In this document: positions 18,029 through 25,885 of the stretch, one piece after another
How the letters are laid out: each line of letters starts with the position of its first letter
How positions within the stretch are numbered: the stretch's first letter is position 1
Assembly (NCBI RefSeq): GCF_963678845.1
Contig: NZ_OY787468.1
Location: 124,001-188,000 of the forward strand
Direction: 5' to 3'
From: an uncultured Bacteroides sp.
Lineage (GTDB): Bacteria; Bacteroidota; Bacteroidia; Bacteroidales; Bacteroidaceae
DNA length: 64,000 nucleotides
Program-made: the position numbers and the translations under genes
The notes under the pieces: generated by a model
The model's input: only the letters and a program-made list of their open reading frames with translations
What the model was told of the DNA's origin: nothing
Database searches by the model: none

Positions 18029-19570
18029 TTAATTTATTTCCAATGCAACAATAGACTTAGCAGGCATCTTTACAGTAAGGCCTTGCTTAGTAATTTTTGC
18101 ATCCTTGAAGTCTTTTGGTTGCACTTTCTCTGGAGCACCAAATGCATTATAATCTTCTACATCTTTTGAAGTAAGAATACGTCCGCTCACTTTAGAAGTT
18201 TTCAATAAAGGAATATTAATAGCCACATCCTCACTATTATTAAGATCGGTATTAGCCAATGTAATATGTATAGCTCCATTAGCATCTTTAGATGCAGAAA
18301 CACTTAACGTAGGAACAGCACGGTTATTTTCAAGCTTAGTTGTATCACATGTCAGATTCAAAGGAAGATAAGTAGCACCCTGATGTACTTTATACATATC
18401 AAATACATAGTAAGTTGGAGTCAGCACCATTTCTTTTCCTTTAGTAAGAATCATGGATTGAAGTACATTAACCACCTGAGCAATGTTAGCCATTTGAATA
18501 CGGTCACCATATTTATTAAACACATTCAGCGTAAGAGCAGCAACCATAGCATCACGCAATGTATTTTGTTGGAAAAGATGTCCCGGGTTAGTACCTGGCT
18601 CTACATCCCACCATGTTCCCCATTCATCAACCATTAAGCCTACTTTCTTTTTTGCATCATATTTATCCATAATAGCGATATGCTTCTTTACCACATCCTC
18701 TATTTCAAGACACTTGCCTAAAGTCCAGTAATAATCATCTTTCGTGAAATTTGTAGCTGAACCCTTACTTCCGTCCCAGCCTTTGCAAGTATAATAATGA
18801 AGTGAAAGACCGTTCATCTTATTACCAACTTTTTGCATCAATGTCTCAGTCCATTTATAATCATAATCACTGGCACCGCTGGCAATTTTAAATAACTGGT
18901 TGCTATCATAATTACGGCAATAAGTAGAATAACGGCGGAATAAATCGGCATAATAAGCAGGCTCCATGTTACCACCACAGCCCCAGCTTTCGTTACCAAC
19001 GCCTAAGTACTTAACTTTCCAAGCCTTGTCACGACCATTCTTCCGGCGAAGATTAGCCATTGGACTATCACCGTCCGAAGTCATATATTCCACCCATTTG
19101 GCCAACTCTTCAACTGTACCACTTCCCACATTTCCGCTGATATAAGGTTCGCAACCTAATAATTCGCAAAGGTTAAGAAACTCATGTGTACCAAAGCTGT
19201 TATCTTCAATAGTTCCACCCCAGTTATTATTCACCATTTTAGGACGATTCTCTTTCGGACCAATGCCATCCATCCAATGATATTCATCGGCAAAGCATCC
19301 ACCCGGCCAGCGAAGGTTTGGAATATGCAATTTCTTTAATGCCTCAAGCACATCAGTACGATAGCCTTTTGTATTTGGGATGTCCGAATTCTCACCAACC
19401 CAAAGTCCGCCATAGATGCAACTTCCCAAATGTTCGGCAAAATGTCCGTAAATATGTTTACTAATTGTTTGTGTTCCTTGTTCAGGATGAATTTCAATAG
19501 CAGCTTTCTTCTGCGCGGAAATTGATAAACTCGCGGCAAGCAAAGTGCCTAACAGGAATGCTTTTCTCAT
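18029..19570 (-). CDS. GH51 alpha-L-arabinofuranosidase, secreted
   Basis: The 513-residue protein has a signal peptide (about 1-19), the GH51 start (IYGHFAEHLGSCIYGG, LRWPGGCFADEYHW), the acid/base motif YLGVGNESWGCGG and the nucleophile segment LMVDEWGTWW, then a C-terminal beta domain. GH51 enzymes remove alpha-linked arabinofuranose from arabinan, arabinoxylan and arabinogalactan. It is the first gene of a pair with the BNR-4 protein. No SusC/D pair is in the window, so the target polysaccharide cannot be set. Confidence 0.94.
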   Translation of the reverse strand: MRKAFLLGTLLAASLSISAQKKAAIEIHPEQGTQTISKHIYGHFAEHLGSCIYGGLWVGENSDIPNTKGYRTDVLEALKKLHIPNLRWPGGCFADEYHWMDGIGPKENRPKMVNNNWGGTIEDNSFGTHEFLNLCELLGCEPYISGNVGSGTVEELAKWVEYMTSDGDSPMANLRRKNGRDKAWKVKYLGVGNESWGCGGNMEPAYYADLFRRYSTYCRNYDSNQLFKIASGASDYDYKWTETLMQKVGNKMNGLSLHYYTCKGWDGSKGSATNFTKDDYYWTLGKCLEIEDVVKKHIAIMDKYDAKKKVGLMVDEWGTWWDVEPGTNPGHLFQQNTLRDAMVAALTLNVFNKYGDRIQMANIAQVVNVLQSMILTKGKEMVLTPTYYVFDMYKVHQGATYLPLNLTCDTTKLENNRAVPTLSVSASKDANGAIHITLANTDLNNSEDVAINIPLLKTSKVSGRILTSKDVEDYNAFGAPEKVQPKDFKDAKITKQGLTVKMPAKSIVALEIN

Positions 19571-19850
19571 GTCTTTAAAAGTATTAAATATAATTATAAT
19601 GATTTCGAAACAAAATATGTGTTACAAATATAGCTCATTTCCCCTAATTAATAGTTCAAATTTGGACCATATAAGTAGACAAATGAATTAAAAAACAAAT
19701 TTTTATCTTTACTATTGAAAAAGCAAGTACTCTGCTTTTAAAATTAGATAAGGAAACAGGTAAAAATAAGATGCGCGGGCAAACATGTCATTATTAAGGG
19801 TGTTTATAATTACTGATATCTGCTTTCCAGGTCTTGCAATCTTGTGCTAA
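19571..19850. other. Spacer upstream of GH51 gene
   Basis: A minus-strand TATATTTG (19625-19632) fits the -7 box about 55 bp before GH51, with TTTG further upstream at a longer than normal spacing. Apart from this I see nothing in the gap up to the terminator at 19851. Confidence 0.4.
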
Positions 19851-19881
19851 AGAAAAAAAATAGCGGGAAAATTATCCCGCT
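19851..19881 (-). terminator. Terminator of the 81-aa gene
   Basis: AGCGGGA and TCCCGCT form a compact hairpin. On the minus strand it is followed by ATTTTTTTTTC, 14 bp past the stop of the 81-residue gene. Confidence 0.85.
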
Positions 19882-19895
19882 AACAAAAAATATAA

Positions 19896-20141
19896 TTAAG
19901 CCTTCCTGGCTCTATGCCCGGCACTTGCCTGCATGTTTGTTTTTCCTGGCTTAAACACTACATGCTTTATTGCTTTTTCAAACCTTTCATGCATGCTTGA
20001 TTTACCAAATTTAGGAATCACCGGTTTGTTTGTTTTTCCTGGTTCGGGAAGGACTGATCTCGGCATTTTTTCTCCCCCAAAGTTCGGCAATATCCTGGTA
20101 ATGAATTTCCCGAGATTGCTCATCTTCATTTTTTTCTCCAT
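19896..20141 (-). CDS. Small basic protein with repeated PGKTN/PKFGK motifs (81 aa)
   Basis: The 81-residue frame has no signal or membrane segment. It contains an imperfect repeat: LPNFGGEKMP, LPEPGKTNKP, IPKFGKSSM, FKPGKTNMQ. The terminator just past the stop and an A/T-rich start region support this frame over the opposite-strand frame at 19933-20151. It is very basic (many K and R) with proline-glycine turns. No known family is recognised; the unit may be an internal repeat about 20-25 residues long. Confidence 0.55.
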   Translation of the reverse strand: MEKKMKMSNLGKFITRILPNFGGEKMPRSVLPEPGKTNKPVIPKFGKSSMHERFEKAIKHVVFKPGKTNMQASAGHRARKA

Positions 20142-20335
20142 GATAAATTGAGTTTTAAATATAAATACTCCTGTATTTATGTAACGCTCTTATATTGCAT
20201 TTGTTCGGTAACAAACCAATAAATTCAGCCTGTCTGATATTATAAAAAAAGGAATATTTAACCGTTTTTTCATCTATAAGCGGAGCAAATGCACTTTCTT
20301 TGCAGAGTAAAGAATAAAGCATATACATTATTTAA

Positions 20336-20758
20336 ATGAAATTTAAAGTTAACAACCGACAATTACTTCTCTTAGCAGGAATGGTATGGATAGTGGCCGG
20401 AGCTAATATCTTAAGGATTGGCATTCTCACCTGGATCACAGACACCCATTGCTGGTTGTTCAAAACAGGAGAAGCAACCATTGTTTTCCTTATCTTCTTC
20501 AATCTGATATTCAAAAAGCTATATAACAAACATACAGACCGAATTTGCAAGAAAGCCAATAACAACCATCTTCTTTCATTCTTTGACTTCAAAGGATGGA
20601 TCATTATGTTTTTCATGATCACTCTCGGAGTTACAGTCCGAAAGTTTCAACTCCTGCCAAACTCTTTTATCTCGGTATTTTATACCGGACTCTCAACAGC
20701 TCTGATCATTACCGGTGTTCTATTTTTCCGTAAAGGGATAAATTATGCTCAATCCTGA
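20336..20758 (+). CDS. Four-helix membrane protein of unknown function (140 aa)
   Basis: The 140-residue protein has four hydrophobic segments (about 9-26, 43-60, 84-103 and 111-130) with a basic, histidine-rich loop between the second and third. LLLLAGMVWIVAGANILRIG and RKFQLLPNSFISVFYTGL are its most conserved-looking stretches. Function unknown. It converges on the polysaccharide deacetylase gene with a 27-bp gap. Confidence 0.7.
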   Translation: MKFKVNNRQLLLLAGMVWIVAGANILRIGILTWITDTHCWLFKTGEATIVFLIFFNLIFKKLYNKHTDRICKKANNNHLLSFFDFKGWIIMFFMITLGVTVRKFQLLPNSFISVFYTGLSTALIITGVLFFRKGINYAQS

Positions 20759-20785
20759 ATAAAAGGTTCTGTAAATCTTAGCAAA

Positions 20786-21634
20786 CTATTTTTTCTTGCC
20801 GAAAGTTCCATGCATTGATTTCAGCAATGTTTGCGGTGTCCATTTAGAAACAATCATTCGGCGTATGGTTTGTAAGGGCTTTACTGAATCACGTTTTGAT
20901 ATAAGTATAAATGAAAGCTTAAAGTACTTACTTAACTCCTCAGCTGCTTTATGATCATAAACACCATTTGGATAAGCCCAGTATTCAACAGGCATACCAA
21001 TTATCTTTTCTAATTCTTTTTTAGGATTTACAACCTGCTTCTGCCAATCCGAATCTTTATATTTAGTTACCATTGTATGATCCCAGCTATGCAGTCCAAT
21101 AGTATGCCCAGCCTTTGCCAACTGAGCAATTTGCTCCTTTGTCATATAGTTTTTCTTATTATATGTAATTGTCATGATGAAGAAAACTCCCCTAAATCCA
21201 TATTTCTCCATCACCGGAGCAGCAATTTCATAATGTTCCACTCTTGAGTCATCAAAGGTTATCATTACAGGCTTGTCGGGCAACTTTTTATTCTTAACCA
21301 GATAATCATATAGTTGGTCAGGTGAAATAGAATGATAGCCACTATCTGCAAGCACCTTCATATGTGCAGCAAATGTAGCAGGGCTTACGGCATACTCGCC
21401 TTTTCGTCCATCTTCAATACGGTGATAGCAAAGAACAGGTACTTGCGGCTTTGCATAGATCTCCGCAGCAGTATTGATAGCATACTTAACAGTCGGAGCC
21501 TCCTTTCCCGCTGCCTTTTCTGCAACTATGCCAGAGTAATCACTGTTAACTCCTCCATTTTTTGAAAAGTGATTACAACTGAAAAGTAATAACCCGATAA
21601 AGGCCGAATAAAGAAGAATAATTTGCCTGTTCAT
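20786..21634 (-). CDS. Polysaccharide deacetylase (NodB domain) lipoprotein
   Basis: The 282-residue protein begins with a lipoprotein signal (LIGLLLFSCN). The NodB deacetylase domain (about 65-270) has QVPVLCYHRI, the metal/catalytic aspartates in MITFDDS, the metal histidines in GLHSWDHTM and YPNG near the end. Members remove N- or O-acetyl groups from peptidoglycan or surface polysaccharide and need a divalent metal; the ligand set appears complete. Anchored to a membrane facing the periplasm. No linked glycan genes are next to it, so the substrate is open. Confidence 0.88.
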   Translation of the reverse strand: MNRQIILLYSAFIGLLLFSCNHFSKNGGVNSDYSGIVAEKAAGKEAPTVKYAINTAAEIYAKPQVPVLCYHRIEDGRKGEYAVSPATFAAHMKVLADSGYHSISPDQLYDYLVKNKKLPDKPVMITFDDSRVEHYEIAAPVMEKYGFRGVFFIMTITYNKKNYMTKEQIAQLAKAGHTIGLHSWDHTMVTKYKDSDWQKQVVNPKKELEKIIGMPVEYWAYPNGVYDHKAAEELSKYFKLSFILISKRDSVKPLQTIRRMIVSKWTPQTLLKSMHGTFGKKK

Positions 21635-21778
21635 AGTGTCTGATTTATGGGAAGTTTACTATTCCAAAAATAGCAAACTAAAACTATTTCACAAAGTATA
21701 AACAACAAAAAATCAAAATCATCTCCCACATCCCCCACTAAAATCAACAAAAACCCCTTGCAAAAGCACTTTCAGCTA

Positions 21779-21855
21779 GTAGCAGATAAAAAAGTTTAAC
21801 CATTCATCTGCTACAAAATCCCGTTTATCTGCTACAAACCAGGGCTATCTGCTTC
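21779..21855. repeat. ATCTGCTAC/GTAGCAGAT repeat block 1
   Basis: GTAGCAGAT at 21779 is followed by ATCTGCTAC at 21806 and 21827 and a variant ATCTGCTTC at 21847, spaced 20-27 bp. The same word recurs in both orientations at 22215-22327. The block lies in a gene-free stretch between the deacetylase and the IS110 element. Confidence 0.7.
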
Positions 21856-22013
21856 TAAATTCAGCGCTCCACAGCATCATAGCAAGTATTATCACTGATC
21901 CTTAGGCAAGGAATATTCAGTTTTTAAGAGTAATATCAAAGTAAACAGAGCTTGTAGCAATAAGCTTGTTAACCGCTTTTTCCTGATAAGTTAGCCAAAT
22001 TTGCAAAGGAATC

Positions 22014-22106
22014 TAAGTAAGTTCTCATATGAGAACCCATGGGTTCTCGTATGAAGTCCCATGGGTTCTCAACTGTGAACTCATGGGTTCACGGCTGTGG
22101 GCTCAC
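22014..22106. repeat. 22-bp palindromic tandem array (CATGGGTTC)
   Basis: CATGGG recurs at 22038, 22060 and 22082, exactly 22 bp apart. Palindrome centres fall every 11 bp, alternating GTTCTCATATGAGAAC-type and GAGAACCCATGGGTTCTC-type dyads, and the units decay toward the right. No gene is nearby except the IS110 transposase 330 bp on. Confidence 0.75.
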
Positions 22107-22214
22107 TTAGCTTAAATGAAAGAAATGGATAACTTATTAAGTAAAATGCCCTACACTAGAGGGCTGAAATAGCTGTTGTTTCCAGAATTATAGAGTAATT
22201 GGAATAGATGGTTA

Positions 22215-22327
22215 GTAGCAGATAACTGGTTTTAGTAGCAGATGAATTGTATAGAAAGTTTATCTGCTACCAAGCTATTAATTTATAAATCAACGCATTA
22301 GCGCCTATTTAGTAGCAGGTAGCAGAT
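22215..22327. repeat. ATCTGCTAC/GTAGCAGAT repeat block 2
   Basis: GTAGCAGAT occurs at 22215 and 22235, ATCTGCTAC at 22262, and GTAGCAGG/GTAGCAGAT at 22312-22327. It mirrors block 1 across the 22-bp array, so the three blocks form a roughly symmetrical structure of about 550 bp. Confidence 0.65.
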
Positions 22328-22433
22328 CCTATGTTTGCAATAAATATGCTGAAGTGAAAAAATAAGAAGCATAAGCTAAGAGTATTTTTTATATTTGAGG
22401 TACCAAACTTAAACATTCAAATATTCAAAGCTT

Positions 22434-23513
22434 ATGCGTACACAAAGTAACAAAGTAAATTTCAATGGAGAAAATATTTATGTTGGAATTGATGTTCATC
22501 TAAAGAGTTGGGCAGTGACAATCTACACAGAACATTTGCATCATAAGACTTTTAGTCAGCCACCGGTTCCCATATTATTATGGAAATATCTGGATGAAAA
22601 TTTTCCTGGTGGTAATTACTATTCTGCTTATGAAGCCGGATTCTGTGGATTTCATATTCACTTTGAACTGGAAAAGTTGAATATAAAAAATATAGTAGTC
22701 AATCCCGCTGACATACCGACCAGTCAAAAGGAACATGTGCATAAGAATGATTCTTGCGATAGCAAGAAAATAGCCCGTTCTCTGAGAGCTAAAGAACTCA
22801 CCGGAATACATATTCCATTGATTGAGACCTTAGAAAATCGTTCTTTAGTTCGTTCTCGAGAAATCTTGGTCAAGGATCTGGTTCGTTTCAAACAGCGAAT
22901 AAAGTCTTTTCTTTATTTTTATGGGATAGCCTATCCTCCTGAATTTGAAAAGTCATCTTGTCATTGGTCAAAACGCTTTCTTAAATGGTTAAAAGAAATA
23001 TCCCTAAATACGCAAAATGGAAATGAAGCATTATCCCTATTAATAAGAGAAGTAGAACAACAGCGCCTTCTTTTATTAGAAGTGAATAAGAAAATTCATA
23101 GCTTGGCTATTTCTGATAAATATATTAAAGAGATGGAATTAATAAGAAGTGTCCCCGGAATAGGCTTGATTACAGGACTTACTTTTCTATTGGAAATAGA
23201 AAATATAGAGCGTTTTTCTAACACGGACAAGCTAGCCTGTTTTGTAGGAATAATACCGACTTGTCATTCGAGTGGAGAAACTAGTAACAATGGAGAAATG
23301 ACCTTTAGAGGGCAAATCCATTTAAAGAAAGGTCTGATTGAAAGTGCTTGGGTTGCTTCAAGAATAGATCCAGCTCTAACACATAGCTTTATTAAGCTTT
23401 GCAAAAGAATGGAACCCAATAAGGCAATCATACGAATTGCGAGAAAGTTGTTAAACAGAATATATTATACTCTAAAAAAGGAACATAAATACGAATATGG
23501 AATGGTTAAATAA
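22434..23513 (+). CDS. IS110-family transposase (DEDD recombinase)
   Basis: The 359-residue recombinase has the RuvC-like N-terminal domain with the acidic set visible as YVGIDVHLKSW, YEAGFCGFH and KNDSCDSKKIA. The C-terminal Tnp_20 domain has SVPGIGLITGLTFLLEI, FVGIIPTCHSSGETSNNG and a serine-rich patch that should hold the catalytic serine. IS110 elements move through a circular form and are guided by a structured RNA from one end of the element. No inverted repeats are expected and I could not fix the element borders. The gene is intact. It sits inside the palindromic repeat region 21.8-22.3 kb, which may be its target. Confidence 0.92.
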   Translation: MRTQSNKVNFNGENIYVGIDVHLKSWAVTIYTEHLHHKTFSQPPVPILLWKYLDENFPGGNYYSAYEAGFCGFHIHFELEKLNIKNIVVNPADIPTSQKEHVHKNDSCDSKKIARSLRAKELTGIHIPLIETLENRSLVRSREILVKDLVRFKQRIKSFLYFYGIAYPPEFEKSSCHWSKRFLKWLKEISLNTQNGNEALSLLIREVEQQRLLLLEVNKKIHSLAISDKYIKEMELIRSVPGIGLITGLTFLLEIENIERFSNTDKLACFVGIIPTCHSSGETSNNGEMTFRGQIHLKKGLIESAWVASRIDPALTHSFIKLCKRMEPNKAIIRIARKLLNRIYYTLKKEHKYEYGMVK

Positions 23514-23540
23514 TAATACCCATATAAAATCTGTATAAAG

Positions 23541-23594
23541 AGTGACCGCTAGCCACTTCTTGCAGCTTTGCCTGCTTTGGCAGATTGCGGCCTC
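23541..23594 (+). ncRNA. Candidate structured (bridge-type) RNA 3' of IS110 transposase
   Basis: A GC-richer patch 28 bp after the transposase stop contains CTGCTTTGGCAG and the alternative GCAGCTTTGCCTGC, enclosed by CCGC (23546) and GCGG (23587). Its base composition differs from the AT-rich flanks. IS110 relatives encode their guide RNA in a non-coding end. This patch, or the 300 bp before the transposase, is the likely place. Unproven. Confidence 0.3.
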
Positions 23595-23984
23595 TTCCTA
23601 TTGAACTGAAAAGGATTATGTAGAAACTGAAAGAATCAGTTAGAACTACTTATAGAAGGTTGTTTTATATAGGAATTTACTAATTATTATTGAGACTAGA
23701 GAAACATGTATAATAGGTTTTTCTAGCCATATAGCGATATCTGTAACATAAAAAGAGGGGAAAATCATACAGACTGTCCCCTCAAAATGATGTTACAGCG
23801 TAACGCAGGAAGTTTATTGCTGGCAAGTTGCTCCTCAGCAGAGCTTGTTTCCTCTTCAACTTCCTGATTACAAAGCTAATAAAAAGTATAATAAATATTA
23901 ATAATACTCTTATAATTTGGATTACAACATAGAAGATAAAATGCACATTACTATTCTTTTTTACGGCCGTAAATTTTACCGCTG
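23595..23984. other. Spacer between IS110 and ISL3 remnant
   Basis: It includes the presumed right end of the IS110 element, a hairpin at 23755-23784 and an open frame (23782-24075, minus) that I judge not to be a gene. Nothing else is recognisable. Confidence 0.35.
23755..23784 (-). terminator. Hairpin with T-run
   Basis: GAGGGGA and TCCCCTC form a hairpin followed on the minus strand by TTTTTAT. It probably marks the 3' end of whatever sequence preceded the ISL3 truncation. Confidence 0.55.
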
Positions 23985-24986
23985 TTGCAAAAAGAATAAA
24001 ATTCTCCCCATTTATTAGGTGCTTTAAATATAAGAAACCGACTTCTGACAAGCAATTGCCTGAGTGTGTCGCCATTTTCTAATTCTTTTGATTTATATTC
24101 TAGACCTTTTCTTTTAGCCTCTTTAATTTTATTTTCTTCCTCTCTTATAACTTGCCATATATAAGCTACGCGTAAGTCCTGTAATGCATCGAATACCTGT
24201 TTCTGAACATGGAATCTATCAACAACCTAGGTTGCTTTAGGAAAACATGATCGGATAATTTTCTGCATGCTTGGAGACATATCCAATGTTACTTCACGTA
24301 CTTTGCATCTTTCTTTTATAGGTATCTTTTTTATTATCTCTGTAACCGTATCAGCTTTAGTACCTTTTACAATAGCAATAATACTGCCCTTCTTTCCGTG
24401 AGCATCTCTGTTTAATAGAAGAGTATAGAGTTCACCACACGAGAAGGAGGTTTCATCAATACATAGATTAGGGCCTATATTTTTGGAATAAAGAAGATAA
24501 TCCTCTGCATGAGATAATTGATTTCATGAATAAAAATCACTTAATGTATCTTTATAGTATCATTGTAGCTGCTTGCCGTCAAGTTTATTGAAGGAAGCTA
24601 CAGATTCTGCACTGACAGCATTATTGTCTAAGTAACTCTTTTAAAAAAGAACCGAACTCTGCAGTAATGCGAGTTCCCTGAGCAACGATTCTCCAATCTC
24701 GAGAATAAACCTTTCCAATATCAAGATCTTTCCATCTGCGTCTTTTTATAAGAAGATAAACAGCTTTGCCTCTGATGGGAAAATCCTGAACTTCTATTTC
24801 AGGATGAAAGCCATGAGAATGAAGATTTAAGGTGGAAATTTCATCAGGAACAATATTCTTTTCTTCTAAACAAGATAAAGCATGTATCTTGAGCGATTTC
24901 AGATACAATATCAAAGTATTCAAGAATACCATCAGGTAGAAACAATGATAGAACTTCAGCGATGCTTGGGGATTTCTTTTATTCAT
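23985..24986 (-). pseudogene. ISL3/ISAon1 transposase pseudogene (copy A)
   Basis: The first 121 codons (24986 to 24621) match the N-terminal ORF of the intact copy (HSHGFHPEIEVQDFPIRGKA, GTRITAEFGSFLKELL). The -1 frame then continues as YLDNNAVSAESVASF... DETSFSCGELYTL... REVTLDMSPSMQKII... VVDRFHVQK... ENGDTLRQLLVRSRF. Stop codons interrupt this frame, among them TAG near 24229, and homology ends near 23985 before the C-terminal third. It cannot make active transposase. The two-frame layout again implies that an intact ancestor used -1 frameshifting. Confidence 0.85.
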
Positions 24987-25037
24987 AGTTCAAAGATAAA
25001 AAATTAACAGTTATCCCACAACTTTTTATACTGAGCC
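23985..25037 (-). mobile_element. Truncated, decayed ISL3/ISAon1-type element (copy A)
   Basis: The outer end is at 25037, where the minus strand starts GGCTCAGTATAAAAAGTTGT. This is clearly related to the terminal repeat of the intact element at 31513 (GGCTCATACCGAAAACCTGT). The inner end of the element is missing. It cuts into the integrase gene that begins directly at 25038. Confidence 0.75.
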
Positions 25038-25793
25038 AATATCAGGTATCGGATATGCCTATCCGGCAAATCAACAAAGTTTTTATTGAGAACTTCTACC
25101 TATATATAATAAAGAACCACGACTGTTCACCTAATATGGCGATGAAGTTCATCCAGCATTTCCGCACGGTGATAAACTTCGCACAAGGTACAGGATCATT
25201 CGCCAATTACAAGCTAAAATTCGAGTACATAGGAACAGGGTTTCTCAACAAGGATGAAATAAGCAAGATATGCAATAAGGATCTCGCATCTAAAGATTGG
25301 AACAGGTACGGGATGTTTTGATTTTTAGTTGTTACACAAGGCTTTCGTATGAGGATATATGCGAATTAACCCGGAATGATATACGGTTAGCATTTGATGA
25401 TAATCTATGGATTATAAAGAAACGTCACAAAACCAAAGTTACATCTAACATACGCTTACTAGAAATTACCAAAGCTATTTTAAATAAGTATGAGGGAAAG
25501 CTAAAGGGTGATATGCTCTACCCGTTATCAACAATCAATAGTCAAACGATTATTTGAAAGAAATTGCCACAGTATGCAGAATTGACAAAAACATCACCTT
25601 GCATCTTGCAAAGCACACTTTTGCAACCACTGTTAAACTGGAAAATGGAGTACCAATAGAGAGTGTCTCAAAGGTGTTAGGTAACAAAGATATTGGGAAA
25701 ACTCAAATCTACGCAAAAGTCGTAGATGCAAAATTGAGCAATGATATGAATATGCCGGCGCAGAAACTTAATGCTCAACAAACTGTTATCTAA
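25038..25793 (+). pseudogene. Tyrosine recombinase/integrase remnant, 5'-truncated with frameshifts
   Basis: Three overlapping frames together spell a Bacteroides-type phage integrase. The core-binding end is PIRQINKVFIENFYLYI and NMAMKFIQHFRTVINFA. The catalytic domain start LEQVRDVLIFSCYTRLSYEDICELT follows a likely one-base loss in an A run near 25285. The end YLKEIATVC... HLAKHTFATTVKLENGVPIESVSKVLG and TQIYAKVVD follows a second shift near 25545. The HxxR arginine is replaced by lysine, and the N-terminal arm-binding part is missing because ISL3 copy A abuts it. It probably once mobilised the neighbouring defence operon. Confidence 0.85.
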
Positions 25794-25885
25794 ACTACTA
25801 GGACTTATCACGAATTGAGATAAGTCCCCAATATCATATCACATAACATAAAAATCTGGAATCTACAAATAATCCAAAGCAAGAT

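Noticed and set aside
19933..20151. 72-aa plus-strand frame opposite the 81-aa gene
   Set aside because: The terminator orientation and repeat structure favour the minus-strand frame.
21779..22327. CRISPR-like array
   Set aside because: The 9-mer repeats are too short, occur in both orientations, have no regular spacer units and no cas genes are near.
23782..24075. 97-aa minus-strand frame
   Set aside because: Its first part is an out-of-frame reading of the ISL3 transposase pseudogene, and the rest is low-complexity hydrophobic sequence with no start context.
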